From contig JACKIV010000001.1 of the NCBI GenBank assembly GCA_020638285.1, positions 434,001 through 498,000 on the forward strand: a DNA stretch of 64,000 nucleotides, read 5' to 3'. This document shows, one piece after another, positions 1 to 8,846 of this stretch. Every line of letters starts with the position of its first letter. The first letter of the stretch is position 1. This DNA comes from Rhodospirillales bacterium (lineage in GTDB: Bacteria; Pseudomonadota; Alphaproteobacteria; Micavibrionales; Micavibrionaceae). The translations under genes were made by a program, and so were the position numbers. Under the pieces are notes generated by a model. The model was not told the origin of the DNA. It saw only the letters and a list, made by a program, of their open reading frames with translations, and did not search any database.

Positions 1-225
1 TGGAGGGCACAGGGAATTGGAACGCCATCAGCGCACCCGGATTTTCAGGCCATGATGGACGAGATGAAGGGTTGGACAGGATTTTCAAGGGCCACAAATC
101 CGGAGTTTGAATCGCGTCTGGCGGGTTTTCGCCAGAAATACGATTTTGCGCCTCCGGATCGAGAAACAGAGGCGCGCTCTGTACGGGCAGCCTCCCAAAG
201 TGGGTGGGCGGCATGCTGTTTGTAG
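1..225 (+). CDS. C-terminal end of an unrecognised protein (partial)
   Basis: The frame is open from the first base of the window to a TAG at 223-225, giving about 74 residues of a C-terminus. The readable part contains acidic and aromatic residues (MMDEMKGWTGFSRATNPEFE) and no recognisable motif. Its start lies outside the window, so neither family nor length can be judged. It runs in the same direction as the next two genes. I do not recognise it, and the last 20 or so residues look less protein-like than the rest. Confidence 0.45.
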   Translation, partial: WRAQGIGTPSAHPDFQAMMDEMKGWTGFSRATNPEFESRLAGFRQKYDFAPPDRETEARSVRAASQSGWAACCL

Positions 226-321
226 AAAACGGCTTTATCAACAGATAAAAACGCATTGTAATAAGAAGATCATGGGGAAGAAGCGCGCGGGGTGCTAACA
301 TGGCCGCGCACTTCAAAGGCT

Positions 322-696
322 ATGAAAATGATTCTTCGCGCCGTCATTCTGGGTGTGTTTTTTGTGTTCGGGACGCTCGCGGGTGCGTTTGCGGCGCAGG
401 AGGATGAAGGGGGCGCGCTTCGTCCCGGACGCTTGAATGCTTCCGATCTGATGGAGTTGTGTGCCGGGAAATACGATGTTGACCTGGGGTTTTGCGCCGG
501 ATATGTAACGGCGATTGCGGATGTGATGATTGACCAGCCGCTTTACGGCTTTCGCGCCTGCACCCATGAATCGGTCAAAAGTCAACAGATTATGGACAAT
601 GTCATCCTGAAAACAAAAGCCATGCCGGAGCGGAGCGGTTTTGCTGCCCGCGCCGTGGTGGCCGATTCCATTGCGCGCGCCTTTCCGTGTTTCTAG
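322..696 (+). CDS. Rap1a/Tai-like secreted small protein
   Basis: This encodes a 124-residue protein with an N-terminal signal peptide (hydrophobic stretch around residues 3-20, ending near AFA-AQ). The mature part carries the cysteine pattern LC...LGFCAGYVTAIAD, then a further Cys in RACTHE and a final FPCF. That resembles the Rap1a/Tai immunity-protein fold, small periplasmic proteins that in Serratia neutralise type VI peptidoglycan amidases. No partner effector or T6SS gene is nearby, so an immunity role is not shown here; many orphan homologues exist. The ATG at 322 is preferred over an upstream start at 292 because it begins directly before the signal peptide. Confidence 0.65.
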   Translation: MKMILRAVILGVFFVFGTLAGAFAAQEDEGGALRPGRLNASDLMELCAGKYDVDLGFCAGYVTAIADVMIDQPLYGFRACTHESVKSQQIMDNVILKTKAMPERSGFAARAVVADSIARAFPCF

Positions 697-742
697 GGCG
701 CTCATTGTTTTCTCTTGGCCAGCTTTTTTGGGGGGGGATGGG

Positions 743-1171
743 ATGGCCGATCTTGATTCCCTGATCCGCGTCCGGAAGCATGCGGCCCAACAGAAGCAGA
801 AATTTCTGGCCGATTTGTACCGTCAGGCCGAAACATTTTTTCTGCGGAAAAAAGCCCTGGAAGATCAACTGGCCCACGAACGCGAGACGCTCGATTCCGT
901 GGAAATGATCGAGGCGCAGGTGAGTTTTGGTCTGTACGCCGAAGGGGTAAAGAAGAAAATTTCTGCGATTGACAAGGAAATTCAGCGGCTTGAGGCCCGG
1001 ATTGCCATGGCGCAGGAAGACGTTCGGGCTGCCTTTGCAGAGATGAAAAAAATCGAGATCATTCAGGGGCGCCGCATCGAATCCGGGAAGCAATCCCGTC
1101 GGAAGAAGGAGGATCAGTCCTTTGACGATATTGCCATTGATCGGTTTCGCAAGGATGCAGAAGAGACGTAA
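743..1171 (+). CDS. FliJ-like coiled-coil protein
   Basis: A 142-residue, highly charged and largely helical protein: MADLDSLIRVRKHAAQQKQK followed by long stretches of alternating hydrophobic and charged residues. Length and N-terminus match the FliJ family. FliJ is a soluble chaperone and ATPase stalk of the flagellar type III export apparatus, acting with FliI and FliH. No other flagellar gene is in the window, so assignment rests on sequence character alone; another short coiled-coil protein is possible. The ATG at 743 follows a tract of eight G residues (730-737) and fits the family start better than an upstream ATG at 641. Confidence 0.6.
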   Translation: MADLDSLIRVRKHAAQQKQKFLADLYRQAETFFLRKKALEDQLAHERETLDSVEMIEAQVSFGLYAEGVKKKISAIDKEIQRLEARIAMAQEDVRAAFAEMKKIEIIQGRRIESGKQSRRKKEDQSFDDIAIDRFRKDAEET

Positions 1172-1190
1172 AAAGTTTATTGTCCCTCTT

Positions 1191-1400
1191 TAGGTTTTAA
1201 ACCTCCGGCTTCAGCCGGAAAAGGCTTTAGCCGTATTTTTTTAACACAGAGAACGCGGAGAAGACGCAGAGGTCACAGAGAGACGCTGTTCTCCGTGCCT
1301 TCTCTGTGGTCTCTGTGCCCTCTGTGGTGAATCTTTTCTTTCTTTTTTTAAGGCTTCCAGCCTTTTTCGAACCTACCGGCTTCAGCCGGTAGTGGTTCAG
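1191..1400. repeat. Composite nested inverted-repeat element
   Basis: Two copies of a CCGGCTTCAGCCGG palindrome (1205-1218 and, as ACCGGCTTCAGCCGGT, 1375-1390) flank an inner imperfect inverted repeat. The inner left arm is rich in ACACAGAG-type words (about 1243-1282) and the right arm is its complement, CTCTGTGG-type words (about 1290-1331). On the minus strand the inner part translates to a TTEGTETTE-type string that recurs as spurious ORFs in many unrelated genomes. It fills almost the whole space between the fliJ-like gene and smpB. A non-autonomous mobile element is an inference. Confidence 0.6.
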
Positions 1401-1401
1401 T

Positions 1402-1896
1402 TTACCCTTTTTCCCGCAGGATGCGGCCACGCTGGCGATCCCAGTCGCGGTTTTTTTCGGTTTCGCGCTTGTCGTAAAGTTTCTTGCCTTTGGCCAGCGC
1501 AATTTCGACCCGCGCAATGCCCTTTGAGTCGAAAAACAGGCGCAAAGGGACAATGGTGCGCCCTTCGCGCGTGACGGCTCCGGCAAGACGACCTATTTCC
1601 TTGCGATGGACGAGGAGTTTCCGGCGGCGTTTGGGTTCGTGCTGAAGGTGCTTTCCGGCTTGCGGATATTCCGGAATATAGGAGTTGATAAGCCAGACCT
1701 CGTTGTCTTCAGGAGAGACATAAGATTCGTTCAAGCTGCATTGACCAAGGCGCAGCATCTTGACTTCGGTTCCCGTCAGGACAATTCCGGCGGTCAGTTT
1801 TTCCTCAATCAGGTAATCAAATCGCGCCCGGCGGTTTTCTGTAACCGTCTGGTTTACCGAAATCATCCCTGCTTTTCCGGTTTTCTTTTTTGCCAT
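1402..1896 (-). CDS. smpB: SsrA-binding protein SmpB
   Basis: SmpB binds the tRNA-like domain of tmRNA and brings it to stalled ribosomes for trans-translation. The 164-residue product has the typical basic N-terminus (MAKKKTGKAG), the conserved NRRARFDYLIEEKLTAGIVLTG core, and a basic C-terminal tail (KKLYDKRETEKNRDW) that inserts in the ribosome. The ATG at 1896 gives the usual family start; a GTG 18 bases upstream is possible. It lies 59 bases downstream of purB on the same strand. The tmRNA gene ssrA was not seen in this window. Confidence 0.95.
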   Translation of the reverse strand: MAKKKTGKAGMISVNQTVTENRRARFDYLIEEKLTAGIVLTGTEVKMLRLGQCSLNESYVSPEDNEVWLINSYIPEYPQAGKHLQHEPKRRRKLLVHRKEIGRLAGAVTREGRTIVPLRLFFDSKGIARVEIALAKGKKLYDKRETEKNRDWDRQRGRILREKG

Positions 1897-1955
1897 GGTG
1901 TGTCTGCGTACCACAATTCCGGAAAAAGCTCAATCACAAGAGGCTTTTATCTTTT

Positions 1956-3260
1956 TCAGGAATTTGCGCAGACGCGGTCCACGATGGCGGAAGCGGTCTG
2001 GATGCAGGATTCTGGGCTGAAGAGTGCGTTTAGGGTCGGCCCATCTATTTTCCCGGAAACCACTGGATCTGCCGCCAGAAGGTCACGGAAAGAGGTTGCG
2101 CCATCCGATTCCCAGACAGCCATGGCGTGGCGCTGGACGATGCGATAGGCTTCCTCTCGGGCAATTCCGGCCTGAGTGAGGACGAGCAAGACTTTTTGAG
2201 AGAAAACCAGCCCACCCGTGCGATCCAGGTTGACGCGCATCCGGTCCGGGAAAATGCGCAGGCTTTCAATAAGATTCGTCAGGCGAGCCAAAGCGAAATC
2301 CAGAGTCACCGTGGCATCCGGGGCGATGTTACGCTCAACGGCGGAGTGGGAAATGTCTCGCTCATGCCACAGAGCCACGTTTTCCATCGCCGGAACCACG
2401 GCCATGCGGACCAGTCGCGCCAGACCGGTCAGATTTTCGCTCAAAATCGGGTTGCGCTTGTGCGGCATGGCGGAGGAACCTTTTTGCGTCGGAGCAAAAT
2501 ATTCTTCGGCCTCGCGGACTTCGGTGCGCTGAAGATGCCTGATCTCAATGGCCAGATTCTCGACGGATGAGGCAATAACGCCCAGCGTGGCAAAAAACAT
2601 CGCGTGGCGGTCGCGCGGAATGACCTGTGTGGCGATGGTTTCGGGGACGAGGCCCAGACTTTCGGCAACATGGGATTCCACCGCCGGGTCTATGGTCGCA
2701 TAGGTGCCGACGGCGCCGGAGATTTTGCAGGTTGCAATCTCGGCACGGGCAAGGGCAAGGCGTTTGTGTGCGCGCTCAAAGGCCGCGTAATGCCCGGCCA
2801 GTTTCAGGCCAAAGGTTGTCGGCTCGGCATGAATGCCGTGGCTGCGCCCGACGCACAGCGTAGCCTTGTGTTCAATCGCACGCTTTTTAAGGGTTTCACA
2901 CAAGCCTTCCAGTCCATCCAGCAAGATATCGGTCGCGGTGGTTAATTGCACTGCAAACGCTGTGTCAACCACATCGGCGGATGTCATACCTTGATGGACA
3001 TAGCGCGAATCCGCCCCGATATATTCGGCCAGATTTGTTAGAAAGGCGATGACGTCATGGCGGACGTCCTTTTCAATGTCGAGGATGCGCGCGGTGTCAA
3101 ATGTTCCCCATTTGCGCAGGGCCTCGGGGACGGAAGCCGGGATGGTTCCCAACTCTGCCATTTTTTCAGCGGCGCGCGTTTCAATCTCAAGCCAGATGCG
3201 AAAGCGATTTTCATCGCTCCAGATTGCGGCCATTTCGGGGCGGGTGTAACGGGGAATCAT
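1956..3260 (-). CDS. purB: Adenylosuccinate lyase
   Basis: PurB cleaves succinyl-AICAR and adenylosuccinate, releasing fumarate, in purine synthesis. The 434-residue protein shows the fumarase/aspartase superfamily signature GSSAMPHKRNPILSENL (around residue 260), the N-terminal MIPRYTRPEMAAIWSDENRF typical of bacterial PurB, and the HGIHAEPTTFG segment with an active-site histidine. Length is normal. It sits between the DUF484 gene (33 bases upstream) and smpB, all on the minus strand, so the three may be co-transcribed. Confidence 0.97.
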   Translation of the reverse strand: MIPRYTRPEMAAIWSDENRFRIWLEIETRAAEKMAELGTIPASVPEALRKWGTFDTARILDIEKDVRHDVIAFLTNLAEYIGADSRYVHQGMTSADVVDTAFAVQLTTATDILLDGLEGLCETLKKRAIEHKATLCVGRSHGIHAEPTTFGLKLAGHYAAFERAHKRLALARAEIATCKISGAVGTYATIDPAVESHVAESLGLVPETIATQVIPRDRHAMFFATLGVIASSVENLAIEIRHLQRTEVREAEEYFAPTQKGSSAMPHKRNPILSENLTGLARLVRMAVVPAMENVALWHERDISHSAVERNIAPDATVTLDFALARLTNLIESLRIFPDRMRVNLDRTGGLVFSQKVLLVLTQAGIAREEAYRIVQRHAMAVWESDGATSFRDLLAADPVVSGKIDGPTLNALFSPESCIQTASAIVDRVCANS

Positions 3261-3293
3261 GGTTTAAGGCCCTTTTTATTTATGAGGAGGTGA

Positions 3294-4004
3294 TTATTGC
3301 ACATCCAGCCATGCGCGCAGACAGCGTTCCGCCACACGGGTGAAAAAGGCAACCTGATCGGTGGCCTGCCCGGGTTCGAACAGGTTTGGATCGCGGCTCC
3401 CGAATGCCAGAATCGCAGGCGGGATGTCCATCGAAACATCCACACGCAGCAGGGCTTGTGAGGCTACAAGAGTCGCGCCGCCGCCATAGATGATCTCGAT
3501 GCCGCTGATATTGCTTTGCAGAAGACTTGTTTTGCCCTGCATCCATTTGTCCGCAGTGCCGGGTGGAACGATGCGCAAGCCACCAGCCGGGATATGCGGG
3601 ATGATGTTCCCGTCCGATTCGACGAGCAGGGCGATAATGTCCACATCCAGCAAAGGTGCAAGATCCATCGTCAGAATACGGATAAACTCTTCGAAGCTGC
3701 GGGCTTCCAGAATGCGCAGGACCGCCCGGTGAATCCGGTGCTGATTGTTCATATTGGCGCGGCTGTTTTCGACGATTTCCCGGGTGCTTTCTTCCAGTGC
3801 GCCCTTGTCGGCCTTGAGTCGTTCAATCATGTAGGTCTGAAAATCTGCAACGCTGCGTCCTTGCGTCGATTTTGGGGGGATCAGATACGCACAGGCTTCT
3901 GGATGGGTCTGAAGAAATTTCGGATGGTCGCGCAGCCATTTGATAATGTCTTCTTCGTTCAAGATCCTGTCTGGCATGGTTTGTCCGGCTTTGATTTCTG
4001 ACAT
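3294..4004 (-). CDS. DUF484 family protein
   Basis: A 236-residue protein of the DUF484 family, which has a GAF-like C-terminal fold and no established biochemical role. It begins with the characteristic NEEDIIKWLRDHPKFLQTHPE segment, followed by a helical region (residues 45-100) and an alpha/beta domain ending in FFTRVAERCLRAWL. In many proteobacteria DUF484 genes lie next to xerC; here the neighbour is purB. An AGGAA lies just upstream of the ATG at 4004; a second ATG at 3977 is less likely. Confidence 0.85.
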   Translation of the reverse strand: MSEIKAGQTMPDRILNEEDIIKWLRDHPKFLQTHPEACAYLIPPKSTQGRSVADFQTYMIERLKADKGALEESTREIVENSRANMNNQHRIHRAVLRILEARSFEEFIRILTMDLAPLLDVDIIALLVESDGNIIPHIPAGGLRIVPPGTADKWMQGKTSLLQSNISGIEIIYGGGATLVASQALLRVDVSMDIPPAILAFGSRDPNLFEPGQATDQVAFFTRVAERCLRAWLDVQ

Positions 4005-4045
4005 AAGGGGTTCCTGTGCATTCTTCCTAAGTTCAATGTTTGCGA

Positions 4046-4073
4046 ATTATACCATGCGCCGGGGGTGAAAAAC
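4046..4073 (-). promoter_or_regulatory. Candidate promoter for the DUF484-purB-smpB group
   Basis: On the minus strand a perfect TATAAT (4046-4051) lies about 40 bases upstream of the DUF484 start. The region 15-17 bases further upstream is T-rich but not a good -35 match, so the call rests mainly on the -10 element. It lies in the divergent gap before the secreted-protein gene. Confidence 0.35.
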
Positions 4074-4172
4074 CAGAACAGAGCGCAGGGAAAATGTGCA
4101 AGCGGGATTGCGCCCGGCGCTCTGTGTGATAGAATCGCCGCCGGAATAGGCTCAACAGAAGGCTTGATCGTT

Positions 4173-5345
4173 ATGAAATTTCGCTTCCTTGCCGTCTCTG
4201 TTTCTCTTTTTGCCGTGGCTTTCGTTTGTATCGGGGCTTCGGTGTACGGAGAGGCTTATGCCGCAGAATCAAAAGCCGCAAAGTCCGGGGAAGACTCGAC
4301 GACGCCCCGGAGTTCGTGGTACCCGCCTTATGGACCTTACGGGCCGTATTCAGGTGGATGGTGGAGCGGGCAGGGACAACAGCCGCCAGCAGAAGAAAAA
4401 AAGCCCAAACAGATTTTTCAGTATGACTCGAAATATCGTGCGGCGTTCGATCACCCTTCGATTTTCAGTTATGGGCCTCAGGGCGATACGCGTTTTGAGC
4501 ATGGATCGACCGACTCCGGGGCTGCCCTGTCGGGCAGGATCGGGCGATCCGGTGGGTCGGCCATGCCTGTGTCTTCTGGTGAAGGCGGGATGCTTCCTGA
4601 GAAGACCCAGGTCCCTGAAGTCGTTGATGTTTCTCTTGCGCCCGGTCGAAGCAATCCAGAGGAAAATGTAACCTTGCGTCTGCGTGCGCCACTGGAGTAT
4701 GCGGGCGGATGCTGGACAGTCGGGCCTCTTGAGGTAGATCGGGAAATTCGTGGGGAGGTGATGATCGTTTCCGTTCGGGGTTTTCGAATCAATCCGTCTG
4801 CACGTGCCGGTCAGCCCTGCAATCCACTTTCGCATCATGCTGTGGCAGATATTCCGCTGGGTCGGGAAGAGATCAAGGCGATCAAGACGATCCGTTTCAA
4901 GCTTGGCGCGCGGACAGACGAGTATTCCCTCCGGTTGGAGAAGGATTCCGTTGTTCTTATGCCGATCAGTATGACGTCGTTCAAACCGTTTTCTAACGGA
5001 GATGCAGGGGATTCCCTGCGTCAGGCGTTTATATCGGGCAATTTGATAGCTCTGTTCGTTCCCGCGATGCGTACGGGCGAGGATCTGACTGACGAAATAG
5101 AGCGTTTTGCCCAAGGGAAGGGGGTGGTTCCTTATGGCGATTCGGGTGCGGAGGATCTTGCACCTGTGATGTACGGAAACAGAGTTTATTATTTCATGGA
5201 TGGAAAAAGCATCTTTTACCAGAAGCTTGATCGTGCGCAGCCGCGATCCGTGGGGACCATCCTGCGCAAACGGACGGTTCGTGAAGTTCCCGGTTTTCCG
5301 GGCGGCGTAGCCGAAAGACTTGACGTTTATGCCGTTGTGCCCTAA
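4173..5345 (+). CDS. Large secreted protein of unknown function
   Basis: A 390-residue protein with a clear signal peptide: MKFRFLAVSVSLFAVAFVCI, then cleavage probably after AYA. Next comes a Pro/Gly/Tyr/Trp-rich low-complexity segment (YPPYGPYGPYSGGWWSGQGQ, around residues 50-70), then a Gly/Ser linker. The rest (residues 150-390) is mixed alpha/beta without a motif I recognise. It is expected in the periplasm or outside the cell. The ATG at 4173 starts the signal peptide; an upstream ATG at 4065 would put 36 non-hydrophobic residues before it. It lies 38 bases upstream of grpE on the same strand. Confidence 0.75.
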   Translation: MKFRFLAVSVSLFAVAFVCIGASVYGEAYAAESKAAKSGEDSTTPRSSWYPPYGPYGPYSGGWWSGQGQQPPAEEKKPKQIFQYDSKYRAAFDHPSIFSYGPQGDTRFEHGSTDSGAALSGRIGRSGGSAMPVSSGEGGMLPEKTQVPEVVDVSLAPGRSNPEENVTLRLRAPLEYAGGCWTVGPLEVDREIRGEVMIVSVRGFRINPSARAGQPCNPLSHHAVADIPLGREEIKAIKTIRFKLGARTDEYSLRLEKDSVVLMPISMTSFKPFSNGDAGDSLRQAFISGNLIALFVPAMRTGEDLTDEIERFAQGKGVVPYGDSGAEDLAPVMYGNRVYYFMDGKSIFYQKLDRAQPRSVGTILRKRTVREVPGFPGGVAERLDVYAVVP

Positions 5346-5383
5346 CTCGTCGGGGGGTAAGAAAGAAAATTTCAGGAGACCTT

Positions 5384-6013
5384 ATGATGAGCGTACACAA
5401 GTCTCAGCAAGATGCCGCGTCTGGTGTCCATTCGGATCTTTCGTCGGAGGGTGGGCCGTCTGCGGTGGAAGAAAATCAGGTAGATTCGCAGTCCATGGAT
5501 CAACCCGCTTCCATTGAGGAGGCCCATGTTGCGGCGCTTCAGGCCGAGATGACGCAGTTGCGGGATCAGTTGCTTCGGGCTCTGGCAGATCTGGAAAACA
5601 CCCGCAAGCGGGCCGTTCGCGAGCGCGAGGATGCCGGGAAATATGCTGCAGGCGCCTTTGCGCGGGATATGCTGAGCGTTGCCGACAATCTGCGCCGGGC
5701 CATTGACTCCGCCTCGCCTGATGCGAAGGATTCGGCGCTGGTTCAGGGGGTTGAGGCTACGGAGCGCGAGATGCTCAAAGCTTTCGAGAAAAATGGTATT
5801 CGGCGAATTGAGCCCTTGGGCGCGCCGTTCGATCCTAATTTTCATGAGGTCATGTTCGAGTCTCCCATGCCTGGAAAGGCCGATGGGACCATTATCCAGA
5901 TTTTGGAAGCCGGATATGTTCTGAATGATCGGCTTCTTCGCCCGGCGCGCGTGAGTGTCGTGCGCAATGGGCCTGATGGAGCGGTTTCGCATGCCGTGGA
6001 CCGGGAAGCCTGA
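5384..6013 (+). CDS. grpE: Nucleotide exchange factor GrpE
   Basis: GrpE releases ADP from DnaK in the DnaK-DnaJ-GrpE chaperone cycle. The 209-residue protein has an acidic, disordered N-terminus (residues 1-45), a long helix (AALQAEMTQLRDQLLRALAD) and LENTRKRAVREREDA, then the beta domain ending in GYVLNDRLLRPARVSV, the family signature. AGGAG precedes the start; the ATG at 5387 is an equal alternative. dnaK, dnaJ and hrcA are not in the window. No sigma-32-type promoter was obvious upstream. Confidence 0.95.
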   Translation: MMSVHKSQQDAASGVHSDLSSEGGPSAVEENQVDSQSMDQPASIEEAHVAALQAEMTQLRDQLLRALADLENTRKRAVREREDAGKYAAGAFARDMLSVADNLRRAIDSASPDAKDSALVQGVEATEREMLKAFEKNGIRRIEPLGAPFDPNFHEVMFESPMPGKADGTIIQILEAGYVLNDRLLRPARVSVVRNGPDGAVSHAVDREA

Positions 6014-6096
6014 TCCGCTTACATCTTCAAGAGTTATTAGAAATCAGGAAAGATCGTTTGGGGTCGGACCGGGAAAGCTGCTAGAGTAAAGTCCTT

Positions 6097-7602
6097 ATGA
6101 CACCCTCGATGAACACCGCCAGCGTTGCGATTTTGCCACGGCCTTCGGGCGAGGGGGCTGCGCCTTACCGTGTTTTGCCCCATAATATCGAAGCCGAACA
6201 GGGGCTTCTGGGTGCGCTTCTGGTCGATAATCGCGGTCTTGAAAAGGTCGGGGATTTTCTGCGCGGCGAACATTTCTTTGTCCCGGCGCACCAGCGCATT
6301 TTTGAAGCTATCCGGAAAATCAATGATCGGGGGCAGGTGGCCTCACCCGTCACGCTCAAGATCTATTTCGAGCAGGATGCAGACCTGAAAGAGGTCGGCG
6401 GGGCGGACTATCTGGCCGAATTGGCCGGAAATGTGGTGAGTCTGGCCAATACCGCCGATTATGGCCGCACGATCTATGACCTTCACCTGCGCCGGGAACT
6501 CATTGTTCTGGGTGAGGATATGGCCCATGACGCCAACGCGCCGGGGATCGACCGCGAGGCGAATGACTGTATCGAACAGGCCGAAGCCAGACTCTATAAA
6601 CTGGCCGAAACCGGGCAGGTGCGCGGCGGGTTTGTTTCTCTGAAAAGCTCTCTGACCACGGCGCTTGAGATTGCGGAAAAAGCTTTCCGGGCCGATACGC
6701 ATGTTACGGGCGTAACCACGGGCCTGCGCGATCTGGACCAGAAATTAGGCGGTTTGCACCCGTCCGATTTGCTCATTCTGGCCGCGCGGCCTTCGATGGG
6801 AAAGACCGCTTTGGCCGTGAATATCGCGTTTCGGGCTGCCGAAAAACACCTGTTGTCGGGTGGAAAAGAAGGTGCAGTGGTCGGGTTTTTCTCGCTTGAA
6901 ATGTCGGCAGACCAACTGGCAACGCGGATTTTGTCCGAACAGGCGGGTATTTCAGGCGACCTGATTCGCAAAGGTCAGGTCAAGGAAGCCGACTTTCAGA
7001 AATTCGTTCAGGCCAGTCACCGTCTGACTCAAGTGCCTTTGTTTATTGACGATACGCCTGCCCTGTCCATCAGCGCCATTCGTACACGCGCGCGGCGTCT
7101 CAAGCGTCAGCATAATCTTGGCCTGTTAGTTGTTGATTATCTTCAGCTTTTGACAGGGACGGGGTCGCGCCAGTCAAGCGAAAATCGCGTTCTGGAAATT
7201 TCCGAGATCACGCGCGGTCTCAAGGCCATCGCCAAGGAATTTTCGATCCCTGTTCTGGCGCTCTCGCAGCTTTCGCGGGCTGTGGAGCAGCGCGAGGACA
7301 AACGCCCCATGCTGTCCGATTTGCGGGAGTCAGGCTCAATCGAGCAGGATTCCGACGTGGTCATGTTCATTTTTCGTGAGGAATATTACCTCAGTCGCGA
7401 GGAACCTTCGCAAAAAGTGGGCGAGGGCGACGAGAAATTCTATGAGCGTCACGCCCAATGGGCACAGAAACTTCAGGAAGTCTCTAATACAGCTGAAACC
7501 ATTGTTGCCAAACAACGTCATGGACCCATCGGAACGGTCCGGCTGTTCTTTGATCCGAACGTGACGCGCTTCTCCGATCTGGATCGGACCTACAGCGAGT
7601 AA
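6097..7602 (+). CDS. dnaB: Replicative DNA helicase DnaB
   Basis: DnaB is the hexameric 5'-3' helicase that unwinds DNA at the replication fork and recruits primase. The 501-residue product has the N-terminal domain (PHNIEAEQGLLGALLVDN, residues 27-130), a linker, and a RecA-type ATPase domain with Walker A ARPSMGKTA near residue 230, Walker B LLVVDYLQLL, and the DLRESGSIEQDSDVVMF segment near 410. No intein is present. Length is normal. It precedes alr on the same strand, a common bacterial arrangement. Confidence 0.97.
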   Translation: MTPSMNTASVAILPRPSGEGAAPYRVLPHNIEAEQGLLGALLVDNRGLEKVGDFLRGEHFFVPAHQRIFEAIRKINDRGQVASPVTLKIYFEQDADLKEVGGADYLAELAGNVVSLANTADYGRTIYDLHLRRELIVLGEDMAHDANAPGIDREANDCIEQAEARLYKLAETGQVRGGFVSLKSSLTTALEIAEKAFRADTHVTGVTTGLRDLDQKLGGLHPSDLLILAARPSMGKTALAVNIAFRAAEKHLLSGGKEGAVVGFFSLEMSADQLATRILSEQAGISGDLIRKGQVKEADFQKFVQASHRLTQVPLFIDDTPALSISAIRTRARRLKRQHNLGLLVVDYLQLLTGTGSRQSSENRVLEISEITRGLKAIAKEFSIPVLALSQLSRAVEQREDKRPMLSDLRESGSIEQDSDVVMFIFREEYYLSREEPSQKVGEGDEKFYERHAQWAQKLQEVSNTAETIVAKQRHGPIGTVRLFFDPNVTRFSDLDRTYSE

Positions 7603-7676
7603 AATTATTTGTTTTTCGGGTCTTAAAGTCATAATCTCTCTTTTTTTGTCAAGATATTTAGGGGGGGGCCAAAACC

Positions 7677-8813
7677 ATGGGGATGGCGTCTGCGCGTTTG
7701 ATGATTGATCTGGATGCTTTGCGGGCAAATTACACGAGATTTCAAACGCTTGTAGGGCCACGTTGTGCCGTGGCCGGAATTGTCAAGGCCAACGCCTATG
7801 GTTTGGGGGTCGAGCCAGTGGCGCGGGTTTTGTTGCAGGCGGGGTGCGACCTGTTTTTCGTTGCCACGCTCGACGAGGCCTTGGCCCTGCGCGGAACTCT
7901 TGCTCCTGAATATCCTGAAATTGCGGTTCTGGGAGGGCTGTATGCCGGGGCGGAAAAGGAATATCCTGCTAATGGTTTAACTCCCGTTCTGAACACGATG
8001 GGCGAGGTTTCCCGGTGGGGTCATGCAGCGCCGGGGCGGCCCGCGATCTTGCACGTGGACACAGGAATGAATCGTCTGGGGCTGGATGGGGATGATGTGG
8101 CTCGTCTGCTGGACGACCCGGGTCTTCTGTGCGGAGTGCCTCTGTCCGCCATCATGAGTCATTTTGCCTGCGCGGACGAGCCGGATCACCCCATGACTTT
8201 GGGGCAGAAATCCCGTTTTATGGATATTGCTGCATATTTTCCGGGTGTGAAGCGATCCTTGTCCAACTCTGCCGGACTTTTTCTGGGGTCTGAGTACCAT
8301 TTCGATATTGTCCGTCCGGGCATTGCGCTGTATGGCGGCGCGCCTCTGGCCGGGCGGCCCAATCCGATGCATCCCGTTGTTGGGCTGGAAGCGCAGGTGC
8401 TTCAGCTTCGCCGTGTTCGCAAAGGCGAGACTGTTGGGTACGGCGCATCTCATCGCTTTGAACGAGATGGGCTGTGCGCCACGGTGGCGCTGGGTTATGC
8501 GGATGGCTTTTTGAGGTCTTTGAGCGGGCGGGGAAAGATGTTCTGGAAACAGTATTCTCTGCCCATCGTCGGGCGGGTTTCAATGGATCTGGTTACGCTG
8601 GATTGCACTGGCATTCCTGAGGCGGATTTGCCCTGCCCCGGCGATTTTGTCGAGATTATCGGCAAAAATCAGAGTCTTGAGTCTGTGGCATCCGATGCCG
8701 GGACGATTCCTTATGAAATCCTGACCGGGATGGGCGCGCGTTATCACCGGGTCTGGAAGGCCCAGAGGGATGTCCGGGACGAAAAGTTCTTGTCCGAGCG
8801 CGCAAAGTTTTAG
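7677..8813 (+). CDS. alr: Alanine racemase
   Basis: Alr interconverts L- and D-alanine with pyridoxal phosphate, supplying D-Ala for peptidoglycan. The 378-residue protein shows the PLP-lysine motif VKANAYGLG (residues 38-46), the HVDTGMNRLG segment, and the catalytic-tyrosine region in the C-terminal beta domain (GETVGYGASH). It follows dnaB by 74 bases. A tract of eight G residues (7661-7668) lies at the Shine-Dalgarno position, about 8 bases before the ATG. A second ATG two codons in is possible. Confidence 0.96.
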   Translation: MGMASARLMIDLDALRANYTRFQTLVGPRCAVAGIVKANAYGLGVEPVARVLLQAGCDLFFVATLDEALALRGTLAPEYPEIAVLGGLYAGAEKEYPANGLTPVLNTMGEVSRWGHAAPGRPAILHVDTGMNRLGLDGDDVARLLDDPGLLCGVPLSAIMSHFACADEPDHPMTLGQKSRFMDIAAYFPGVKRSLSNSAGLFLGSEYHFDIVRPGIALYGGAPLAGRPNPMHPVVGLEAQVLQLRRVRKGETVGYGASHRFERDGLCATVALGYADGFLRSLSGRGKMFWKQYSLPIVGRVSMDLVTLDCTGIPEADLPCPGDFVEIIGKNQSLESVASDAGTIPYEILTGMGARYHRVWKAQRDVRDEKFLSERAKF

Positions 8814-8846
8814 GGACAAGAGGGGGGCGAGGCGTTATAATGGATC

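Noticed and set aside
1227..1586. 119-codon minus-strand frame with TTEGTETTEK string
   Set aside because: It is the translation of the inverted-repeat element and overlaps smpB; the same string occurs as a false ORF in many genomes.
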